The notes under the pieces: model-generated | Told to the model about the DNA's origin: nothing | The model's database searches: none | What the model saw: the letters and a program-made list of their open reading frames with translations, nothing else | Shown: positions 56,208 through 64,000 of the stretch, one piece after another | Layout of the letters: the number at the start of each line of letters is the position of its first letter | Numbering within the stretch: the stretch's first letter is position 1 | Assembly (NCBI GenBank): GCA_006384855.1 | Contig: VCJN01003482.1 | Location: 1 to 64,000, forward strand | DNA from: Tetraselmis striata | Taxonomy: Eukaryota > Chlorophyta > Chlorodendrophyceae > Chlorodendrales > Chlorodendraceae | Length of the DNA stretch: 64,000 bases | Reading direction: 5' to 3' | Program-made: the position numbers and the translations under genes

Positions 56208-59200
56208 ATGTCGCAGTACTCCTTCCCGCTGCTTAGCACCAGCGAGATCGTGTCATGCCTGGCGGAGTTCGACCTGCCGCTGGAGGAGGCGCAGCTGGCC
56301 AAGCCCACGCACGACGCCATGCGCGCGGTGTACGAGAGCGTGGTGCACGTGCTGGTGGAGGTGTCGCGCGAGGAGCTGCTGCAGCCCGTGTTCTCTGCCA
56401 TCGACGCGCTGGAGTTCCCGGAGCTGCACGACGAGAGCATCCCCGCCATGAGCCTGCTGCACCACCTCACCCGCCTCATGACCTCCGCGGGTGTGAAGGA
56501 CTTCGGCCTCAAGGTCCCCTCCCCCTTCATTGTAGAGGCCGCCGCTGCCGTATGTCATGCCCGCTGGCCGCTCTGCGCTGGTCCCCTCCCTGGGCGGCAG
56601 TGGCTGATGTGACGTGCCGGTGAACGTGCCCTCTGCGGCCCAGGACCTGTACAAGCCGGACCCTACGCGGACGCGGCGCAACCTCAGCGCGATCATCAAC
56701 TTTGCCAAGTTCCGCGAGGAGAAGCTGGTGCCGTACACGCAGCTGCAGGAGGAGATCGAGGCGGCGCTGGAGGAGCGCGAGCGCCTGGAGGCGGTCAATC
56801 TGCAGATGGTGCGCCGCGCTGGCGCCAGTGCGATTCAACTGCTGCCGCATGCGGGCGATGGCACTGAGGGCCGGTCGCTGCGGCTGCGGCTGCATGTGCG
56901 TGGTCCGGCAGACAAATGAGCTCAAGCGCCTCCAGGCAGAGCGGGCGGAGGAGCAGCCGGTGCGAAAACAGAGCCCCTGCCGCTGAAGGACATGTGGCAT
57001 GGGGACACCTTCGGTCTGCTGTTGCGAGGAAGGGGACGGGGCGAGAGGGGCCGCGGGGGGAGATGTGATTTTGTGGGTCTGTGCGCCGGCGGGCGGCAGG
57101 AGGTGGACAAGCTGGAGGAGGAGCTGACAAGGCATGCGAGCAAAGTCCAGGAGCTCAACGTGAGGCAGTCGGACATGCAGGCCGAGGTGCGCCCGCGGCC
57201 AGCATCGGCCTCTCGCGTGATTCCCCACGGGTTCCACCATGCCCCCAGAAGTATTCCTTCCTGGTGTATCGGGAACATTCCTCATTTTGGGAATGATACT
57301 GAACATGTTACTATGGGATGTGTTGTTGTGAGTTTGACGGGAACGGGGCACAGGGTCCATTCCGCCAAAGGCGGACACTTCACGGGGTACCAAAGCGGCA
57401 TGGGGGAAAAGCGTGGCGGCGGAAGCGGGGCTAAACCCGCCCGCGCTCCGGCGCCTTCAGGTCCGCACGCTGAAGCAGGCGAGCAACGAGCTGGCGGACA
57501 AGCAGGCGGAGCTCAAGTTTGCGCTGCTCAGTGAGCGCCAGCAGGCAGACAAGCTCGCGGAGCAGATTGTGCAGGTGCGGTAGGGGGAGGGGGGGGGCGT
57601 AGTGGATGGGGGTGTGCGACCGCGTTTCTGGACGGGACGGCTGCCGTGGACGAATGTGAAGTCTCTGCCTGGCGCGGCCTGGGGCCCGCAGTCGCCGGAG
57701 AAGCTGCAAAAGTCGCTGGAGTCCATGCAGCAGGCGGTGGAGCGGGAGCGCCACGCCGGCGCTGTCGCGGAGAAGCAGAGCCGCGAGCTCCGGAGCCGTA
57801 TCGACGGCACCACGCGGGTGAGTTTGGGGCGCCGTTCCGCTGGTCCCTGTCCCTGGCGGCCGGGCCCCCCCCCCCCCCCCCCACCCCCCCCTCACATTCA
57901 CCTTCCACTCCCCGCCTGCGCTGCCGCAGATGGAGAAGGAGGTGTTGAAGACAGTGGCCATGATGGACGGCGTGAAGCAGGCCATTGACCAGAAGAAGCA
58001 GGTGGGTGGCGTGCGGCCGGCGCGCTCCGCCCGCCGGAATCGGCCGTGACATCACACTCTGACCGAAGCACCCCCTGGCGCGTTCGGCGCTATTCCGCGA
58101 GGTTTCGCGCTTGTGGCTTGGATCCTGTGGAAACCCCCCAACGTCGCACTCTTTGTCCCGCGATGCAGCACACCCCAGTGTTTTGGTCACCATAAGTATT
58201 CCGATCGCGAGGGTCCGTTAGTCTGGATGTAGGAGCGTTGAACAGTAGGGAGTCGGCGATTCCATGAAATTGCAAGTATTCCGCCCTGGGTTGGATGATG
58301 ACTGTTATGCCTGTGGTTCTTAATCCTGTGTCCGAGATGGGTGATGCGATATTTACTTGGGCAACCGCAGATTTGATGAGGGCATAAGGTGTCCGTTTCG
58401 TGTTTTAGACTTCAAAATCAGGGTGTCTGATATGATGATCACAGAGGTGCCTGGAGATGTATCATTTGGCCTTGAGGTGTCTTCTCGTAGCGACCTTTGC
58501 AGCGCGATAGCTCATCATGTGGCCCCCGCCGCCGCAGGTGTCCCGGGAGGTGAAGGACGCCAAGGCGGTCATGACGCAGAGCGAGAACGAGGCGCAGCAC
58601 CTGGCGACCACGACGCAACACCACCGCCGCCAGCATGCGGCTCTCGTGGAGCGCATCGCGCGCATCGAGGCGCAGGTGTGCCTCCCACCCATTGAGACGT
58701 GCTGGATGGCAGAAACATGCCCGCACCGGCTGCCGGCAGCTTGGTGCTCAACAGCGCTGCCATTTTTCGTAAACATTGTATCCCCAGAGTGCCGGTGCCA
58801 CTTCGACCTTAAGGTCATTTCCGGCACGCAGTTCCTTTACCCTAGAAGCCTTTCTACGTCGACCGCTCGCTATTATCGATGTGAACATGCGCTCTTGTTT
58901 GTGTTGCCTCCATCACTGAGCCCACTCACCCCTTGTGCCCCAGGCCAAGCTCAAGCACGAGGCAGCGGCGTGCAGCGTGGAGGAGCGAGTGCGGGACAAG
59001 GAGGCCCTGGAGGCGGAGCGCCTTGCGGCGGAGGCCAAGGTGTCGGAGAACGATGCCATGGTGCGCCCGCCCCTAGCCCCGCCAGGGTGGCTCTTCGCGC
59101 CGCTGCCTGCCTGCCCGCCCGCCTGCCTGCACCGGCTCCGACTGTGGCGTGGCTGAGATATCGGGCTGTTGGGGGCGCGGCCAGGTGCGCTCGCTCAAGC

Positions 59201-59340
59201 AGCAGACCGGCTCACTGCGGGCCACGCACGAGGGGCAGGTGGGCAGCGTGATGGAGCAGTACGGGCGGCTGCTGGCGGACGTGACCAACTACAACCAGCA
59301 GCTTGTGGACGCCATGCAGGGGCAGGCGGGCGAGCGATGA
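56208..59340 (+). CDS. NUF2: NUF2 kinetochore protein (10 exons, apparently complete)
   Basis: Exons: 56208-56513, 56644-56808, 56912-56959, 57100-57186, 57461-57574, 57692-57817, 57930-58001, 58538-58675, 58944-59060, 59185-59340. All nine introns are phase 0, and the product is 442 residues, close to the usual 450-465. The N-terminus, MSQYSFPLLSTSEIVSCLAE, starts a calponin-homology domain as in other NUF2 proteins. It closes with TRTRRNLSAIINFAKFREEK, the family's most conserved stretch, near residue 110. From about residue 130 to the end the protein is a long coiled coil (ELKRLQAERAEEQ, VDKLEEELTRHASKVQELNV, SPEKLQKSLESMQQAVERER). NUF2 pairs with NDC80 and binds spindle microtubules at the outer kinetochore during chromosome segregation. 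No lesions are seen. Confidence 0.92.
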
Positions 59341-62062
59341 AACCGCTCCCGTACCCGGGGCACTGCTGCGCAGACCTGGCGTATGTGGGCTGGTCTGTGC
59401 ATATGCGTAGCTCGGGCGCGCTCAAATGGCGCGGGGCCCCGCCCACCCGTGCGCGCCGTGGGTGTGCAGCCCTGAGCGCCCCGCTGGCAAGCCGAGCATT
59501 GTAAGCGCGCATAGAGCGGCTACCGCCAAGGAGTTCTCCGTCATTGCCAAGACTCGACATCCCCATGCACGGTGTGCCCGACTTGAAGGCGGCTCCCAGG
59601 GCAATCCAGCCTCGGCCTAGCACGGCGCTGCATGGCTGTTTTCCGAACATCATGAAGGTATTGACTGGGAACATTCCGTTTTCCATATGATGTCAACAAT
59701 TGCGGTGCTGTGTATCATCTGGAATGGGCCATGAACACAGCAACTTGTATCAGACCCTTCTTGCAGTTTCGTCTATCAGATATGTGCATCTACATATAAG
59801 GGCAATCAGGCATGTCCTTCCCCAATGCGGTACATGTGACCCTACTCCTCTTACTCATGTCTCCAAAGGCTACGGGCTTTAGTGCCCCAACTCCAAAGGC
59901 CCTGATAAGCAGGACCGTCAAGTGGTTATGGTCTGTAGAACCACCATTAACAGGCAGTATGTCGGGGATATCTTGTCGAAATCAACATTTTCCTCTGAGT
60001 TCATCAGGACATATAAGATGTACTTGTGCTGAAACTACCGGTAGGTTGAACTTGCCTGCAGGCGCAGCAGTAGGAGGCATTAGACTTTATTCGGTATGAA
60101 TTTCGAATCACCTCTTGCAGCTAGCTAGCTCATATAAAAATACCTAGCTAAACCGCATGAGTTCGTCTGCCAAAAGTAGTGTGGCATTTAGGAGCAAGGT
60201 GCTCATGCCTCTGCTGCGCATCGCGAATATGCGCCTAGGTATATGAAACCATCTGAGTAGGCGTGTAGGTGGCATGGACCCTTGGTCCACACCCATTTGC
60301 ACCCCGTGGTCCACAATAATTGATTGATCAGATACAATGAGAGTGGGCCCTGCAGCTGCGGGGTGTGAGGGTGATGACAGACCCGTGCACGCTGCTGTTT
60401 CGATGTAATGGATATGGTTTCAGGGCAAGACGTCCTCGTTGACCACACCCCGATGTGCTCTTCTTCTCACCAGAAACACCAAACGCTCAAGCCCCTTTTG
60501 CTGCTTTGGGCTGACATTGCGACCGAGGACGGCGGTGTGGTGGACGTTGACTTGATATTTGAGGCTTCGGGGTTGCCTGATTTGAGTCCGGCTGATTCCA
60601 AGCATCTTGCCAATGTGTTGCTGAAACATTGGAGTAGGCTGAATGAGTAGCACTACATGATCCGCGCATCAGCGGCTCAGCGCCCGCGCCAACATACGTG
60701 GTAACGTGGGCCAACGACGATGCTCATTGGGATGAGCCCGGTTTATCTGTCGTCAGCATGTGGCTCGGATGCGCTAAATTTTTCTGCAACCTGTCTCCAC
60801 CGGAGCACTTACCGCTGCTATCTAGGGTACTATGGGTGAAGTTCTGGCGGATGGGATCCAGTGACCCAGTCTTCGATGGCTTCCATGTGCTATGGGGAGG
60901 GCACTGTCTCCTGAGTGGCTGGATAAGCTGGACTGATGAGTGGTAGGATTCTCCTGTTACAATAGGTTCTTGTTGGCTGTTTGTGCAGTTCTTCTGGCCT
61001 GCTATCCATACATAATAGTCATTCATAATGTTTCATATTATGCCGCTGCATATTTCATTGCTTATTTTTCATCATATGTAGTAATAATATTGTCATTCTT
61101 ACGTTTTTGTCTCAGACAGCTTTATGTGTCTAGCACAGCATCCAATCAGTGATTCAGTACTGCAGATCAGTGCATATAAATTCAGTCACGACTACCAAGG
61201 TCTCCCTTTCCTGCTGCGAATCAGCGACACCTCTTTATTATTCGGTACGGTAGAGCCAGGCTACTCCCCTTACATATGATTTATACGAGTTGTATAGTAA
61301 ATTTGTACAGCTCGTATATTGATCGTATATGAATACATGCTGAATACACATGTAGCACTGGATTTTATGTGTGCTGAGGGATGACCGGCGGCGGTATATA
61401 TTACCGCGCGAGAGTATTGTAAGTAGGCGCACGACCGCATATGCATTTTCTTCGTTATTCCCGTCTTTATTACTCTACTACTGCTCGTACATATATGATA
61501 TTCTGCCTGTCGTCCCTAGCGGATCGTAGAGTGTTAGTGGTGAGTAATAATATAGAATAACCGAATGGAAAATTTTTCATTTCTGGGTACGATATAATTA
61601 TGCAAATGTGGGTACGTTGCCACAATTTCATATGTGGGGTACCTGGTACATCGCAGTTGGCACCCAGTAGATGCTGCCACGCCGCGCGCTCACACTCCGC
61701 AGTCGCTTGCCCAGATGCCTCGCTTGCCGTCGCACCATCAGAGAGCGTGGGTAGACCCTAGAAGACCGTCTGAAGACCCGGCAAGTCCCTGTGGTGTGGC
61801 ACTAGCGGGTGCGTTGACTTTATGTTTGTTGGTATTAGCACTACCGACATTGTCATTTTATTATTATCATTATATCCTTTAATCCTTTATCCTTTTATCA
61901 TTTTATTCGCATTTATGCTCCGCAAAATATAATATTGCTGTGCAATTTGGCCCTGCATAATATATTTTGTCCCTTTCAAACTGCGGTAATGCCAATGCGA
62001 AAACGCGAATTTAAAAACAAAGCGCAATATAAGCTGTTGATAGTCGCTAGTTTCATTTAATA
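59341..62062. other. Intergenic, AT-rich, no firm gene
   Basis: Two modest plus-strand open frames, 60408-60650 (with ADIATEDGGVVDVDLIFEAS) and 60698-60946 (with SRVLWVKFWRMGSSDPVFDG), have tolerable protein-like composition. They have no recognisable domain, splice context or repeats and may be chance. The stretch 60960-62050 is AT-rich and shows nothing definite. Confidence 0.4.
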
Positions 62063-62815
62063 TATAATTACATGAGCTAGCAGCAGAAGGCGATATCGGA
62101 AATCACCAAAATAAAAGGCAATCAGAAAGGTCCTCTACAACGACTGCGGGGTGGAAGCAGTAACATGAGAAGACGCAGAGTGGGTACGAGCACACGCATC
62201 AGACTTGGCCATCTGCACACCGGCAGAGAGAATGCCGCCCAGGGTACCATGCACGCAAGCCGAGACCCGCTGCAACAGCCCCCGCCGTGTGCGCGACAGG
62301 TGACGGCGGAACTCAGCAGGTTGGCCGGCGACAAAGTTTCGAAGTGCCTGAACGGATTGACCACGAAGAAAGCAAGAGGTCGGGGCGGAAGGACCGCCAG
62401 GGAAGTTGCGCACAGCCAACAGCACCGCGAAGGTGTAGACCACAGTCAAAGCGGACTTCCCGAGTCGGCCGCGGTCCTCAACCACAAAAGGGTAGTACCG
62501 GTGAACACCCTGCACTGGGGCGGAAGACGCCCGGTCCGCTGCCAACTTAGCATGCTCCGCCTCGGTCGCCGCGATTCCCGGGATGCACCAGCGGGGATCG
62601 TTGCTCCAAGTGGGGGTCGTGGAGGACACGCACGCGAAGTCGATCATGTAATCGCACGCTGCCCCTCCCCACCCCGCCAGCGTCAGGTCTGACGGCCGCG
62701 AGCGGTCCGTTGGGCGCAGCCCACTCGTCTCAAGGGTCAAGTCGCCGGCTCCCGAGCGGTCCCGGTCAAGCACCGCCCCCGCATCAATTGCCACAGATGC
62801 CCACAGATTCTTCAA
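62063..62815 (-). mobile_element. 5'-truncated LINE with 14-bp target duplication
   Basis: A 753-bp insert flanked by AGTTTCATTTAATA (62049-62062 and 62816-62829). Its minus strand is open for 226 codons. It includes WGGAACDYMIDFACVSSTTP, DPRWCIPGIAATEAEHAKLA, VHRYYPFVVEDRGRLGKSAL and EFRRHLSRTRRGLLQRVSAC, a layout I recognise from the C-terminal ends of algal non-LTR reverse-transcriptase polyproteins. The stop is followed by a 3' UTR ending GCTAGCTCATGTAATTATA, shared with the 17.0-kb copy. The reverse transcriptase itself is lost. The open frame suggests a fairly young insertion. Confidence 0.8.
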
Positions 62816-62829
62816 AGTTTCATTTAATA

Positions 62830-63448
62830 ATATGCAGACTTGGTATCAAGTTTTAAATACATCTACTACTGCATGGAATTCATCTGCATTTTGCGCTTAA
62901 TATCAAATCTAGTCTAGTCCCTATTTATTTTATATATCCGTGAACTACGTTCGGCTGCTACAGCAGTCCTACCGGTAACAAACTGCTCGTTTCCATATTG
63001 CGGGTGGCGGCGCGGCCCGCTTAAGCTTGAGGGATGCCCAAAACGCGACATGCCGGTACGCGCACTGGTACCGGTGCCGATCGCCAGACAACGACTGCGG
63101 ACTCCCGAGAGGAACGGATGCTGCGCCGCACTGCACGGATGGAGAGAATGGACGGCACCGCTGATCGACGATCCACTTCCCGTCGGCCGGGCAGTGCCGG
63201 TCAGGTTTAGTCCACGCTGCCCCGCAAAGGCAGAAACTATCCGGCTTCTGAATTTCGTACCCACTCATGCGAACTATACCCACAAATATCGCCGCAATTA
63301 TGGCGGATTGTACGCACGGCAATAAATCCCGGTAGGGTGCAAACATGCATTTATCGCCATTCATCACCCACTTCTATATTCCTAGTCCGCGCGCTCCTTT
63401 GAGCTGCTTTTAGTTCTGTTTGTAGTGTGCATATGTTCAAGCCCTGAC
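62830..63448. other. Intergenic, no gene recognised
   Basis: Nothing coding or repetitive stands out between the LINE and the last SINE. Confidence 0.45.
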
Positions 63449-63690
63449 GTAAAAATTCCTTTGAGCGGTGGTCTCGTATGCAAGATCCCGGGTTCGGTTC
63501 CTGGTCGACGTATTTCGGCAATATATCGGCCCGGCGTGATCCCGGGTTTACCCGGTTGATGGCCTTCGGGCCTTCGGGGTTCCAATGAGGCAATGGCTAT
63601 CTATGCCAGACCTACGCGACGACTGCGCCTGTCGCATGAGGTCACAATGTTGGGGCGGCTTCGGCCGATGTCCCAGGGCGAGCTTTTATC
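63449..63690 (+). mobile_element. SINE-like element, copy 4
   Basis: Begins at about GTAAAAATTCCTTTGAGCGGTGG (A-box-like). It then has TCTCGTATGCAAGA, the B box GGGTTCGGTTCCTGG, TATTTCGGCAATATATCGGC, GGGTTTACCCGG, and ends GGGGCGGCTTCGGCCGATGT followed by TTTTATC. It is the shortest and cleanest tRNA-like head of the four copies. Confidence 0.75.
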
Positions 63691-64000
63691 ACCAATAAAA
63701 TGCTGAATAAGGATTAATAATAGCGACCGATTATTGTAAAATATGTAAAATATATTGTTATCCCCGAGTAGATATCGTATTCGTACTGGTACTGCGGGTT
63801 TGGTACGGGTACGAGTACTGGTACCGGCAGTTGGCGGCGGCGCGCGCGCGCTCGATATATTATAAAATATCGATCCCCGAGCGACTATGTCCGTCGGCGC
63901 TACAGAGAAGCAACAGGAGAGGAGACCCCCCCCCCCCCCCCCCCCCCCCCCCCCACACCTCCTCCTTCCCATCCTCTCGCCATCCCCCAGACACTCGTGG
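63691..64000. other. Intergenic end of window with long C run
   Basis: A C homopolymer of about 28 bases starts near 63926. A short purine/pyrimidine alternating GC patch is at 63838-63852. No gene is seen. Confidence 0.5.

Noticed and set aside
60408-60946. Two 80-codon plus-strand frames as genes
   Set aside because: Composition is tolerable but there is no domain, no splice context and no conserved partner; noted only under the intergenic entry.

Overview
The window is nuclear DNA from a microbial eukaryote, most like a unicellular alga. The evidence is genes split by GT-AG introns, plant/green-algal-type telomere motifs (TTTAGGG and TTTTAGGG), and a gene set that includes a GT29 sialyltransferase-like enzyme, an HA-repeat protein, a cold-shock/CCCH RNA-binding protein, the kinetochore subunit NUF2 and a DCAF11/LEC14B-type WD40 protein. 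Exons are GC-rich. Intergenic and intronic DNA is full of homopolymer C/G runs, microsatellites and decayed mobile elements. I cannot name the genus.

Layout. 2.2-4.0 kb (+): small ubiquitin-fold protein in four exons. 4.8-6.2 kb (-): HA-repeat protein with two in-frame TGAs. 6.7-7.0 kb: first of four tRNA-related SINE-like copies (the others are at 27.3, 37.0 and 63.5 kb). 8.4-9.74 kb: 1.3-kb element with about 267-bp terminal direct repeats and a 7-bp target duplication. 10.5-16.6 kb: array of four near-identical 1,344-bp inverted-repeat elements (E) separated by a 174-bp spacer (S), in the order E-S-E-S-S-E-S-E. 17.8-25.3 kb (+): GT29 gene. 28.1-34.7 kb (-): DCAF11-like WD40 gene in 13 exons. 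38.5-40.0 kb (+): decayed tyrosine recombinase. 42.5-43.1 kb (-): cold-shock/CCCH protein. 44.4-45.3 kb (-): retroelement-type protein with a possible endonuclease fold. 46.9-47.5 kb: LINE zinc-finger remnants. 48.6-51.1 kb (+): broken Ty3/gypsy chromovirus with a chromodomain. 50.5-54.9 kb: duplicated block, one copy split by a LINE insertion with a 15-bp target duplication. 52.8-53.6 kb (-): predicted secreted coiled-coil protein. 56.2-59.3 kb (+): complete NUF2 in ten exons, every intron in phase 0. 62.1-62.8 kb (-): a second truncated LINE with a 14-bp target duplication.

The host genes are unrelated housekeeping and cell-biology genes with no operon-like logic. What unites the window is mobile-element activity. 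The most interesting signal is the 10.5-16.6 kb array. Its outer edges have TA dinucleotides directly abutting the terminal inverted repeats. At its one S-S junction three bases remain where an E copy would sit, which is what cut-and-paste excision of a Tc1/mariner-like element would leave.

Several genes carry apparent lesions (WD40: one extra base, one CCGG duplication and one unresolved phase break; HA protein: two TGAs). These could be real decay or assembly error beside homopolymers.
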